Assembly (NCBI RefSeq): GCF_051014685.1
Contig: NW_027478462.1
Span: 744,001 to 808,000, forward strand
Reading direction: 5' to 3'
DNA from: Ptiloglossa arizonensis
Lineage: Eukaryota; Arthropoda; Insecta; Hymenoptera; Colletidae
DNA length: 64,000 nucleotides
Both the position numbers and the translations under genes were made by a program. How positions within the stretch are numbered: position 1 is the stretch's first letter; every line of letters begins with the position of its first letter. Below are positions 25,341 through 38,600 of this stretch, piece by piece. Under the pieces are notes generated by a model, which was not told where the DNA came from, made no database searches, and saw only the letters and a list, made by a program, of their open reading frames with translations.

Positions 25341-28300
25341 ATCTCGCGAACGGATTGACCAATCCGCATGATTTCTGTTGCATCTGAAAGTAGAAACTCG
25401 CCCGATTACAACGGTATGCGTACTTTTCCCCTAGGCCATTCTAGTTATTCGTTTCGAGCATCAGAACGGCGAAAATTTTGTGTTTCTCAAGCGTTTCTTA
25501 CCTCCAAATGGCCATATCTAGCGAACGGATTGACCAATCCGCATGATTTCTGTTGCGTCTGAAAGTAGAAACTCGCCCGATTACAACGGTATGCGTATTT
25601 TTCCCCTAGGCCGTTCTAGTTATTCGTTTCGAGCATCAGAACGGCGAAAATTTTGTGTTTCTCAAGCGTTTCTTACCTCCAAATGGCCATATCTCGCGAA
25701 CGGATTGACCAATCCGCATGATTTCTGTTGCATCTGAAAGTAGAAACTCGCCCGATTACAACGGTATGCGCACTTTTCCACTAGGCAGTTCTAGTTATTC
25801 GTTTCGAGCATCAGAACTGCGAAAATTTTGAGTTTCTCAAGCGTTTCTTACCTCCAAACTGCCATATCTCGCGAACGGATTGATCATTCCGCAAATTTTC
25901 TGTTGCATCTGAAAGTAGAAACTCGCCCGATTACAACGGTAGGTGTAGTTTTCCCCTAGGCCGTTCCAGTTATTCATTTCGAGCATCAGAACTGCGCAAA
26001 TTTTGAGTTTCTCAAGCGTTTCTTACATCCAAACGACCATATCTCGCGAACGGATTGACCAATCCGCATGATTTCCGTTGCATCTGAAAGTAGAAACTCG
26101 CCCGATTACAACGGTATGCGCACTTTTCCCCTAGGCCGTTCTAGTTATTCGTTTCGAGCATCAGAACTGCGCAAATTTTGAGTTTCTCAAGCGTTTCTTA
26201 CCTCCAAACTGCCATATCTCGCGAACGGATTGACCAATCCGCAAAATCTCTGTTGCATCTGAAAGTAGAGACTCGCCCCATTACAACGGTATGCGCACTT
26301 TTCCACTAGGCAGTTCTAGTTATTCGTTTCGAGCATCAGAACTGCGAAAATTTTGAGTTTCTCAAGCGTTTCTTACATCCAAACTGCCATATCTCGCGAA
26401 CGGATTGACCAATCCGCATGATTTCTGTTGCATCTGAAAGTAGAAACTCGCCCGATTACAACGGTACGCGTACTTTTCCACTAGGCCGTTCTAGTTATTC
26501 GTTTCGAGCATCAGAACGGCGAAAATTTTGTGTTTCTCAAGCGTTTCTTACCTCCAAATGGCCATATCTCGCGAACGGATTGACCAATCCGCATGATTTC
26601 TGTTGCATCTGAAAGTAGAAACTCGCCCGATTACAACGGTATGCGCACTTTTCCACTAGGCAGTTCTAGTTATTCGTTTCGAGCATCAGAACTGCGAAAA
26701 TTTTGAGTTTCTCAAGCGTTTCTTACATCCAAACGGCCATATCTCGCGAACGGATTGACCAATCCGCATGATTTCTGTTGCGTCTGAAAGTAGAAACTCG
26801 CCCGATTACAACGGTATGCGCACTTTTCCCCTAGGCCGTTCTAGTTATTCGTTTCGAGCATCAGAACTGCGCAAATTTTGAGTTTCTCAAGCGTTTCTTA
26901 CATCCAAACGGCCATATCTCGCGAACGGATTGACCAATCCGCATGATTTCTGCTGCATCTGAAAGTAGAAACTCGCCCGATTACAACGGTATGCGTACTT
27001 TTCCCCTAGGCCGTCCTAGTTATTCGTTTCGAGCATCAGAACTGCGAAAATTTTGAGTTTCTCAAGCGTTTCTTACCTCCAAACTGCCATATTTCGTGAA
27101 CGGATTGACCAATCCGCAAAATTTCTGTTGCATCTAAAAGTAGAGACTCGCCCGATTACAACGGTATGTGTAGTTTTCCCCTAGGCCGTTCCAGTTATTC
27201 GTTTCGAGCATCAGAACTGCGAAAATTTTGAGTTTCTCAAGCGTTTCTTACATCCAAACTGCCATATCTCGCGAACGGATTGACCGATTCGCAAAATTTC
27301 TGTTGCATCTGAAAGTTGAAACTCGCCAGATTACAACGGTATGCGCACTTTTCTCCTAGGCCGTTCTAGTTATTCGTTTCGAGCATCAGAACTGCGCAAA
27401 TTTTGAGTTTCTCAAGCGTTTCGTACCTCCAAACTGCCAAATCTCGCGAACGGATTGACCAATCCGCAAAATTTCTGTTGCATCTGAAAGTAGAAACTCG
27501 CCCGATTACAACGGTATGGGTACTTTTCCCCTAGGCCGTCCTAGTTACTCGTTTCGAGCATCAGAACTGCGAAAATTTTGAGCTTCTCAAGCGTTTCTTA
27601 TCTCCAAACTGCCATATCTCGCGAACGGATTGATCATTCCGAAAATTTTCTGTTGCATCTGAAAGTAGAAACTCGCCCGATTACAACGGTAGGTGTAGTT
27701 TTCCCCTAGGCCGTTCCAGTTATTCATTTCGAGCATCAGAACTGCGCAAATTTTGAGTTTCTCAAGCGTTTCTTACATCCAAACGGCCATATCTCGCGAA
27801 CGAATTGACCAATCCGCATGATTTCCGTTGCATCTGAAAGTAGAAACTCGCCCGATTACAACGGTATGCGTACTTTTCCCCTAGGCCGCTCTAGTTATTC
27901 GTTTCGAGCATCAGAACTGCGAAAATTTTGAGTTTCTCAAGCGTTTCTTACCTCCAAACTGCCATATCTCGCGAACGGATTGACCAATCCGCAAAATTTC
28001 TGTTGCATCTAAAAGTAGAGACTCGCCCGATTACAACGGTATGCGCACTTTTCCCCTAGGCCATTCTAGTTATTCGTTTCGAGCATCAGAACTGCGCAAA
28101 TTTTGAGTTTCTCAAGCGCGTCTTACCTCCAAACTGCCATATCTCGCGAACGGATTGACCAATCCGCAAAATCTCTGTTGCATCTGAAAGTAGAGACTCG
28201 CCCGATTACAACGGTATGGGTACTTTTCCCCTAGGTCGTTCTAGTTATTCGTTTCGAGCATCAGAACTGCGCAAATTTTGAGTTTCTCAAGCGTTTCTTA

Positions 28301-31139
28301 CATCCAAACGGCCATATCTCGCGAACGGATTGACCAATCCGCATGATTTCTGTTGCATCTGAAAGTAGAAACTCGCCCGATTACAACGGTATGCGTACTT
28401 TTCCCCTAGGCCGTTCTAGTTATTCGTTTCGAGCATCAGAACTGCGAAAATTTTGAGTTTCTCAAGCGTTTCTTACTTCCAAACTGCCATATCTCGTGAA
28501 CGGATTGACCAATCCGCAAAATCTCTGTTGCATCTGAAAGTAGAGACTCGCCCGATTACAACGATGTGTGTAGTTTTCCCCTAGGCCGTTCTAGTTATTC
28601 GTTTCGAGCATGAGAACTACGAAAATTTTGAGTTTCTCAAGCGATTCTTACTTCCAAACTGCCATATCTCGCGAACGGATCGACCAATCCGCAAAATTTC
28701 TGTTGCATTTGCAAGTAGAAACTCGCCCCATTACAACGGTATGCGTACTTTTCCCCTAGGCCGTTCTAGTTATTCGTTTCGAGCATCAGAACTGCGAAAA
28801 TTTTGAGTTTCTCAAGCGTTTCTTACCTCCAAACTGCCATATCTCGCGAACGGATTGACCAATCCGCAACATTTCTGTTGCATCTAAAAGTAGAGACTCG
28901 CCCGATTACAACGGTATGTGTAGTTTTCCCCTAGGCCGTTCCAGTTATTCATTTCGAGCATCAGCACTGCGAAAATTTTGAGTTTCTCAAGCGTTTCTTA
29001 CATCCAAACTGCCATATCTCGCGAACGGATTGACCGATCCGCAAAATTTCTGTTGCATCTGAAAGCAGAAACTCGCCAGATTACAACGGTATGTGCACTT
29101 TTCTCCTAGGTCGTTCTAGTTATTCGTTTCGAGCAACAGAACTGCGCAAATATTGAGTTTCTCAAGCGTTTCGTACCTCCAAACTGCCAAATCTCGCGAA
29201 CGGATTGACCAATCCGCAAAATTTCTGTTGCATCTGAAAGTAGAAACTCGCCCGATTACAACGGTATGGGTACTTTTCCCCTAGGCCGTCCTAGTTACTC
29301 GTTTCGAGCATCAGAACTGCGAAAATTTTGAGCTTCTCAAGCGTTTCTTATCTCCAAACTGCCATATCTCGCGAACGGATTGACCAATCCGCAAATTTTC
29401 TGTTGCATCTGAAAGTAGAAACTCGCCAGATTACAACGGTATGTGCACTTTTCTCCTAGGTCGTTCTAGTTATTCGTTTCGAGCATCAGAACTGCGCAAA
29501 TATTGAGTTTCTCAAGCGTTTCGTACCTCCAAACTGCCAAATCTCGCGAACGGATTGACCAATCCGCAAAATTTCTGTTGCATCTGAAAGTAGAAACTCG
29601 CCCGATTACAACGGTATGCGCACTTTTCCCCTAGGCCGTTCTAGTTATTCGTTTCGAGCATCAGAACTGCGAAAATTTTGAGTTTCTCAAGCGTTTCTAA
29701 CTTCCAAACTGCCATATCTCGTGAACGGATTGACCAATCCGCAAAATCTCTGTTGCATCTGAAAGTAGAGACTCGCCCGATTACAACGGTGTGTGTAGTT
29801 TTCCCCTAGGCCGTTCTAGTTATTCGTTTCGAGCATGAGAACTACGAAAATTTTGAGTTTCTCAAGCGATTCTTACTTCCAAACTGCCATATCTCGCGAA
29901 CGGATCGACCAATCCGCAAAATTTCTGTTGCATTTGCAAGTAGAAACTCGCCCGATTACAACGGTATGCGTACTTTTCCCCTAGGCCGTCCTAGTTATTC
30001 GTTTCGAGCATCAGAACTGCGAAAATTTTGAGTTTCTCAAGCGTTTCTTACCTCCAAACTGCCATATCTCGCGAACGGATTGACCAATCCGCAAAATTTC
30101 TGTTGCATCTAAAAGTAGAGACTCGCCCGATTACAACGGTATGTGTAGTTTTCCCCTAGGCCGTTCCAGTTATTCGTTTCGAGCATCAGCACTGCGAAAA
30201 TTTTGAGTTTCTCAAGCGTTTCGTACCTCCAAACTGCCAAATCTCGCGAACGGATTGACCAATCCGCAAAATTTCTGTTGCATCTGAAAGTAGAAACTCG
30301 CCCGATTACAACGGTATGGGTACTTTTCCCCTAGGCCGTCCTAGTTACTCGTTTCGAGCATGAGAACTGCGAAAATTTTGAGCTTCTCAAGCGTTTCTTA
30401 TCTCCAAACTGCCATATCTCGCGAACGGATTGACCAATCCGCAAATTTTCTGTTGCATCTGAAAGTAGAAACTCGCCAGATTACAACGGTATGTGCACTT
30501 TTCTCCTAGGTCGTTCTAGTTATTCGTTTCGAGCATCAGAACTGCGCAAATATTGAGTTTCTCAAGCGTTTCGTACCTCCAAACTGCCAAATCTCGCGAA
30601 CGGATTGACCAATCCGCAAAATTTCTGTTGCATCTGAAAGTAGAAACTCGCCCGATTACAACGGTATGCGCACTTTTCCCCTAGGCCGTTCTAGTTATTC
30701 GTTTCGAGCATCAGAACTGCGCAAATTTTGAGTTTCTCAAGCGTTTCTTATCTCCAAACTGCCATATCTCGCGAACGGATTGACCAATCCGCAAAATCTC
30801 TGTTGCATCTGAAAGTAGAGACTCGCCCGATTACAACGGTGTGTGTAGTTTTCCCCTAGGCCGTTCCAGTTATACGTTTCGAGCATCAGATCTGCGAAAA
30901 TTTTGAGTTTCTCAAGCGTTTCTTACATCCAAACTGCCATATCTCGCGAACGGATTGACCGATCCGCAAAATTTCTGTTGCATCTGAAAGTAGAAACTCG
31001 CCCGATTACAACGGTATGCGTGCTTTTCCCCTAGGCCGTTCTAGTTATTCGTTTCGAGCATCAGAACGGCGAAAATTTTGTGTTTCTCAAGCGTTTCTTA
31101 CATCCAAACGGCCATATCTCGCGAACGGATTGACCAATC

Positions 31140-34100
31140 CGCATGATTTCTGTTGCATCTGAAAGTAGAAACTCGCCCGATTACAACGGTATGCGTACTT
31201 TTCCCCTAGGCCGTTCTAGTTATTCGTTTCGAGCATCAGATCTGCGCAAATTTTGAGTTTCTCAAGCGTTTTTTACCTCCAAACTGCCATATCTCGCGAA
31301 CGGATTGACCAATCCGCAAAATCTCTGTTGCATCTGAAAGTAGAGACTCGCCCGATTACAACGGTGTGTGTAGTTTTCCCCTAGGCCGTTCCAGTTATAC
31401 GTTTCGAGCATCAGAACTGCGAAAATTTTGAGTTTCTCAAGCGTTTCTTACATCCAAACTGCCATATCTCGCGAACGGATTGACCGATCCGCAAAATTTC
31501 TGTTGCATCTGAAAGTTGAAACTCGCCCGATTACAACGGTATGCGCACTTTTCCCCTAGGCCGTCTGGTTATTCGTTTCGAGCATCAGAACTGCGCAAAT
31601 TTTGATTTTCTCAAGCGTTTCTTACATCCAAACGGCCATATCTCGCGAACGGATTGATCAATCCGCATGATTTCCGTTGCATCTGAAAGCAGAAACTCGC
31701 CCGATTACAACGGTATGCGCACTTTTCCCCTAGGCCGTTCTAGTTATTCGTTTCGAGCATCAGAACTGCGCAAATTATGAGTTTCTCAAGCGTTTCTTAC
31801 ATCCAAACGGCCATATCTCGCGAACGGATTGACCAATCCGCATGATTTCTGTTGCATCTGAAAGTAGAAACTGGCCCGATTACAACGGTATGCGTACTTT
31901 TCCCCTAGGCCGTTCTAGTTATTCGTTTCGAGCATCAGAACTGCGAAAATTTTGAGTTTCTCAAGCGTTTCTTACCTCCAAACTGCCATATCTCGCGAAC
32001 GGATTGACCAATCCGCAAAATTTCTGTTGCATCTAAAAGTAGAGACTCGCCCGATTACAACGGTATGTGTAGTTTTCCCCTAGGCCGTTCCAGTTATTCG
32101 TTTCGAGCATCAGCACTGCGAAAATTTTGAGTTTCTCAAGCGTTTCTTACATCCAAACTGCCATATCTCGCGAACGGATTGACAGATCCGCAAAATTTCT
32201 GTTGCATCTGAAAGTAGAAACTCGCCAGATTACAACGGTATGTGCACTTTTCTCCTAGGTCGTTCTAGTTATTCGTTTCGAGCATCAGAACTGCGCAAAT
32301 ATTGAGTTTCTCAAGCGTTTCGTACCTCCAAACTGCCAAATCTCGCGAACGGATTGACCAATCCGCAAAATTTCTGTTGCATCTGAAAGTAGAAACTCGC
32401 CCGATTACAACGGTATGCGCACTTTTCCCCTAGGCCGTTCTAGTTATTCGTTTCGAGCATCAGAACTGCGCAAATTTTGAGTTTCTCAAGCGTTTCTTAC
32501 CTCCAAACTGCCATATCTCGCGAACGGATTGACCAATCCGCAAAATCTCTGTTGCATCTGAAAGTAGAGACTCGCCCGATTACAACGGTGTGTGTAGTTT
32601 TCCCCTAGGCCGTTCCAGTTATACGTTTCGAGCATCAGAACTGCGAAAATTTTGAGTTTCTCAAGCGTTTCTTACATCCAAACTGCCATATCTCGCGAAC
32701 GGATTGACCGATCCGCAAAATTTCTGTTGCATCTGAAAGTAGAAACTCGCCCGATTACAACGGTATGCGTACTTTTCCCCTAGGCCGTTCTAGTTATTCG
32801 TTTCGAGCATCAGAACGGCGAAAATTTTGTGTTTCTCAAGCGTTTCTTACCTCCAAATGGCCATATCTCGCGAACGGATTGACCAATCCGCATGATTTCT
32901 GTTGCATCTGAAAGTAGAAACTCGCCCGATTACAACGGTATGCGTACTTTTCCCCTAGGCCGTTCTAGTTATTCGTTTCGAGCATCAGAATGGCGAAAAT
33001 TTTGTGTTTCTCAAGCGTTTCTTACATCCAAACGGCCATATCTCGCGAACGGATTGACCAATCCGCATGATTTCTGTTGCATCTGAAAGTAGAAACTCGC
33101 CCGATTACAACGGTATGCGTACTTTTCCCCTAGGCCGTTCTAGTTATTCGTTTCGAGCATCAGAACTGCGAAAATTTTGAGTTTCTCAAGCGTTTCTTAC
33201 TTCCAAACTGCCATATCTCGTGAACGGATTGACCAATCCGCACAATCTCTGTTGCATCTGAAAGTAGAGACTCGCCCGATTACAACGGTGGGTGTACTTT
33301 TCCCCTAGGCCGTTCTAGTTATTCGTTTCGAGCATCAGAACGGCGAAAATTTTGTGTTTCTCAAGCGTTTCTTACCTCCAAATGGCCATATCTCGCGAAC
33401 GGATTGACCAATCCGCATGATTTCTGTTGCATCTGAAAGTAGAAACTCGCCCGATTACAACGGTATGCGTACTTTTCCCCTAGGCCGTTCTAGTTATTCG
33501 TTTCGAGCATCAGATCTGCGCAAATTTTGAGTTTCTCAAGCGTTTCTTACTTCCAAACTGCCATATCTCGTGAACGGATTGACCAATCCGCAAAATCTCT
33601 GTTGCATCTGAAAGTAGAGACTCGCCCGATTACAACGGTGGGTGTACTTTTCCCCTAGGCCGTTCTAGTTATTCGTTTCGAGCATCAGAACGGCGAAAAT
33701 TTTGTGTTTCTCAAGCGTTTCTTACCTCCAAATGGCCATATCTCGCGAACGGATTGACCAATCCGCATGATTTCTGTTGCATCTGAAAGTAGAAACTCGC
33801 CCGATTACAACGGTATGCGTACTTTTCCCCTAGGCCGTTCTAGTTATTCGTTTCGAGCATCAGATCTGCGCAAATTTTGAGTTTCTCAAGCGTTTCTTAC
33901 CTCCAAACTGCCATATCTCGCGAACGGATTGACCAATCCGCAAAATCTCTGTTGCATCTGAAAGTAGAGACTCGCCCGATTACAACGGTGTGTGTAGTTT
34001 TCCCCTAGGCCGTTCCAGTTATACGTTTCGAGCATCAGAACTGCGAAAATTTTGAGTTTCTCAAGCGTTTCTTACATCCAAACTGCCATATCTCGCGAAC

Positions 34101-34600
34101 GGATTGACCGATCCGCAAAATTTCTGTTGCATCTGAAAGTAGAAACTCGCCCGATTACAACGGTATGCGCACTTTTCCCCTAGGCCGTCTGGTTATTCGT
34201 TTCGAGCATCAGAACTGCGCAAATTTTGAGTTTCTCAAGCGTTTCTTACATCCAAACGGCCATATCTCGCGAACGGATTGATCAATCCGCATGATTTCCG
34301 TTGCATCTGAAAGCAGAAACTCGCCCGATTACAACGGTATGCGCACTTTTCCCCTAGGCCGTTCTAGTTATTCGTTTCGAGCATCAGAACTGCGCAAATT
34401 ATGAGTTTCTCAAGCGTTTCTTACATCCAAACGGCCATATCTCGCGAACGGATTGACCAATCCGCATGATTTCTGTTGCATCTGAAAGTAGAAACTCGCC
34501 CGATTACAACGGTATGCGTACTTTTCCCCTAGGCCGTTCTAGTTATTCGTTTCGAGCATCAGAACTGCGAAAATTTTGAGTTTCTCAAGCGTTTCTTACT
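31140..34600. repeat. Fifteen-monomer offset duplication carrying the same deletion
   Basis: Bases about 31,140-31,976 match 33,764-34,600 at an offset of 2,624 bp, that is 15 monomers minus 1 base. Both copies share the CCGTCTGGTT deletion (31,563 and 34,187), the rare CAAATTATGAG and GTTATACGTTTCG. The interval between them includes the dimer duplication near 33.2-33.9 kb. Confidence 0.8.
33190..33890. repeat. Tandem dimer (350-bp) duplication
   Basis: GGTGGGTGTACTTTT recurs at 33,289 and 33,639, followed both times by AACGGCGAAAATTTTGTG, AAATGGCC, CATGATTT and AGATCTGCGC. The offset is 350 bp (2 monomers). A CACAATCTC against CAAAATCTC difference separates the copies. Confidence 0.8.
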
Positions 34601-35600
34601 TCCAAACTGCCATATCTCGTGAACGGATTGACCAATCCGGAAAATCTCTGTTGCATCTGAAAGTAGAGACTCGCCCGATTATAACGGTGGGTGTAGTTTT
34701 CCCCTAGGCCGTTCTAGTTATTCGTTTCGAGCATGAGAACTACGAAAATTTTGAGTTTCTCAAGCGATTCTTACTTCCAAACTGCCATATCTCGCGAACG
34801 GATCGACCAATCCGCAAAATTTCTGTTGCATTTGCAAGTAGAAACTCGCCCGATTACAACGGTATGCGTACTTTTCCCCTAGGCCGTTCTAGTTATTCGT
34901 TTCGAGCATCAGAACTGCGAAAATTTTGAGTTTCTCAAGCGTTTCTTACCTCCAAACTGCCATATCTCGCGAACGGATTGACCAATCCGCAAAATTTCTG
35001 TTGCATCTAAAAGTAGAGACTCGCCCGATTACAACGGTATGTGTAGTTTTCCCCTAGGCCGTTCCAGTTATTCGTTTCGAGCATCAGCACTGCGAAAATT
35101 TTGAGTTTCTCAAGCGTTTCTTACATCCAAACTGCCAAATCTCGCGAACGGATTGACCAATCCGCAAAATTTCTGTTGCATCTGAAAGTAGAAACTCGCC
35201 CGATTACAACGGTATGGGTACTTTTCCCCTAGGCCGTCCTAGTTACTCGTTTCGAGCATCAGAACTGCGAAAATTTTGAGCTTCTCAAGCGTTTCTTATC
35301 TCCAAACTGCCATATCTCGCGAACGGATTGACCAATCCGCAAATTTTCTGTTGCATCTGAAAGTAGAAACTCGCCAGATTACAACGGTATGTGCACTTTT
35401 CTCCTAGGTCGTTCTAGTTATTCGTTTCGAGCATCAGAACTGCGCAAATATTGAGTTTCTCAAGCGTTTCGTACCTCCAAACTGCCAAATCTCGCGAACG
35501 GATTGACCAATCCGCAAAATTTCTGTTGCATCTGAAAGTAGAAACTCGCCCGATTACAACGGTATGCGCACTTTTCCCCTAGGCCTTTCTAGTTATTCGT

Positions 35601-38600
35601 TTCGAGCATCAGAACTGCGAAAATTTTGAGTTTCTCAAGCGTGTCTTACCTCCAAACTGCCATATCTCGCGAACGGATTGACCAATCCGCAAAATTTCTG
35701 TTGCTTCTGAAAGTAGAAACTCGCCCGATTACAACGGTATGCGCACTTTTCCCCTAGGCCGTACTAGTTATGCGTTTCGAGCATCAGAACTGCGAAAATT
35801 TTGAGTTTCTCAAGCGTTTCTTACATCCAAACTGCCATATCTCGCGAACGGATTGACCGATCCGCAAAATTTCTGTTGCATCTGAAAGTAGAAACTCGCC
35901 CGATTACAACGGTATGCGTACTTTTCCCCTAGGCCGTTCTAGTTATTCGTTTCGAGCATCAGAACGGCGAAAATTTTGTGTTTCTCAAGCGTTTCTTACC
36001 TCCAAATGGCCATATCTCGCGAACGGATTGACCAATCCGCAAAATTTCTGTTGCATCTGAAAGTAGAAACTAGCCCGATCACAACGGTATGCGCACTTTT
36101 CCCCTAGGCCGTTCTGGTTATTCGTTTCGAGCATCAGAACTGCGCAAATTTTGAGTTTCTCAAGCGTTTCTTACATCCAAACTGCCATATCTCGCAAACG
36201 GATTGACCAATCCGCAAAATTTCAGTTGCATCTGAAAGTAGAAACTCGCCCGATCACAACGGTATGCGCACTTTTCCCCTAGGCCGTTCTAGTTATTCGT
36301 TACAAGCATCAGAACTGCGCAAATTTTGAGTTTCTCAAGCGTTTCTTACCTCCAAACTGCCATATCTCGCGAACGGATTGACCAATCCGGAAAATTTCTG
36401 TTGCATCTGAAAGTAGAGACTCGCCCGATTACAACGGTATGTGTAGTTTTCCCCTAGGCCGTTCCAGTTATTCGTTTCGAGCATCAGAACTGCGAAAATT
36501 TTGAATTTCTCAAGCGTTTCTTACATCCAAACTGCCATATCTCGCGAACGGATCGACCAATCCGCAAAATTTCTGTTGCATCTGCAAGTAGAAACTCCCC
36601 CGATTACAACGGTGTGCGTGCTTTTCCCCTAGGCCGTTCTAGTTATTCGTTTCGAGCATCAGAACGGCGAAAATTTTGTGTTTCTCAAGCGTTTCTTACC
36701 TCCAAATGGCCATATCTCGCGAACGGATTGACCAATCCGCATGATTTCTGTTGCATCTGAAAGTAGAAACTCGCCCGATTACAACGGTATGCGTACTTTT
36801 CCCCTAGGCCGTTCTAGTTATTCGTTTCGAGCATCAGAACGGCGAAAATTTTGTGTTTCTCAAGCGTTTATTACCTCCAAATGGCCATATCTCGCGAACG
36901 GATTGACCAATCCGCATGATTTCTGTTGCATCTGAAAGTAGAAACTCGCCCGATTACAACGGTATGCGCACTTTTCCACTAGGCAGTTCTAGTTATTCGT
37001 TTCGAGCATCAGAACTGCGAAAATTTTGAGTTTCTCAAGCGTGTCTTACCTCCAAACTGCCATATCTCGCGAACGGATTGACCAATCCGCAAAATTTCTG
37101 TTGCTTCTGAAAGTAGAAACTCGCCCGATTACAACGGTATGCGCACTTTTCCCCTAGGCCGTACTAGTTATGCGTTTCGAGCATCAGAACTGCGAAAATT
37201 TTGAGTTTCTCAAGCGTTTCTTACATCCAAACTGCCATATCTCGCGAACGGATTGACCGATCCGCAAAATTTCTGTTGCATCTGAAAGTAGAAACTCGCC
37301 CGATTACAACGGTATGCGTACTTTTCCCCTAGGCCGTTCTAGTTATTCGTTTCGAGCATCAGAACGGCGAAAATTTTGTGTTTCTCAAGCGTTTCTTACC
37401 TCCAAATGGCCATATCTCGCGAACGGATTGACCAATCCGCATGATTTCTGTTGCATCTGAAAGTAGAAACTCGCCCGATTACAACGGTATGCGTACTTTT
37501 CCCCTAGGCCGTTCTAGTTATTCGTTTCGAGCATCAGAACGGCGAAAATTTTGTGTTTCTCAAGCGTTTCTTACCTCCAAATGGCCATATCTCGCGAACG
37601 GATTGACCAATCCGCATGATTTCTGTTGCATCTGAAAGTAGAAACTCGCCCGATTACAACGGTATGCGTACTTTTCCCCTAGGCCGTTCTAGTTATTCGT
37701 TTCGAGCATCAGAACGGCGAAAATTTTGTGTTTCTCAAGCGTTTATTACCTCCAAATGGCCATATCTCGCGAACGGATTGACCAATCCGCATGATTTCTG
37801 CTGCATCTGAAAGTAGAAACTCGCCCGATTACAACGGTATGCGCACTTTTCCACTAGGCAGTTCTAGTTATTCGTTTCGAGCATCAGAACTGCGAAAATT
37901 TTGAGTTTCTCAAGCGTGTCTTACCTCCAAACTGCCATATCTCGCGAACAGATTGACCAATCCGCAAAATTTCTGTTGCTTCTGAAAGTAGAAACTCGCC
38001 CGATTACAACGGTATGCGCACTTTTCCCCTAGGCCGTACTAGTTATGCGTTTCGAGCATCAGAACTGCGAAAATTTTGAGTTTCTCAAGCGTTTCTTACA
38101 TCCAAACTGCCATATCTCGCGAACGGATTGACCGATCCGCAAAATTTCTGTTGCATCTGAAAGTAGAAACTCGCCCGATTACAACGGTATGCGTACTTTT
38201 CCCCTAGGCCGTTCTAGTTATTCGTTTCGAGCATCAGAACGGCGAAAATTTGGTGTTTCTCAAGCGTTTCTTACCTCCAAATGGCCATATCTCGCGAACG
38301 GATTGACCAATCCGCATGATTTCTGTTGCATCTGAAAGTAGAAACTCGCCCGATTACAACGGTATGCGTACTTTTCCCCTAGGCCGTTCTAGTTATTCGT
38401 TTCGAGCATCAGAACGGCGAAAATTTTGTGTTTCTCAAGCGTTTCTTACATCCAAATGGCCATATCTCGCGAACGGATTGACCAATCCGCATGATTTCTG
38501 CTGCATCTGAAATTAGAAACTCGCCCGATTACAACGGTGTGCGCACTTTTTCCCTAGGCCGTTCGAGTCATTCGTTTCGAGCATCAGAGCTGCGAAAATT

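Larger units (their letters stand above)
20363..35600. repeat. Zone C: mixed higher-order repeats marked by ATGTGCACTTTTCTCC
   Basis: About 87 monomers. The tag ATGTGCACTTTTCTCC, preceded by CTCGCCAGATTACAACGG, marks nine monomers at about 20,866, 21,216, 22,266, 22,616, 29,091, 29,441, 30,491, 32,240 and 35,389, and I saw it nowhere else in the window. It sits inside a larger unit with GAGCATGAGAACTACG and GAGCATCAGCACTGCG that is repeated in variable length. Three 1-base deletions, all CCGTCTGGTT, lie at 20,364, 31,563 and 34,187. There is no coding content. Confidence 0.8.
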
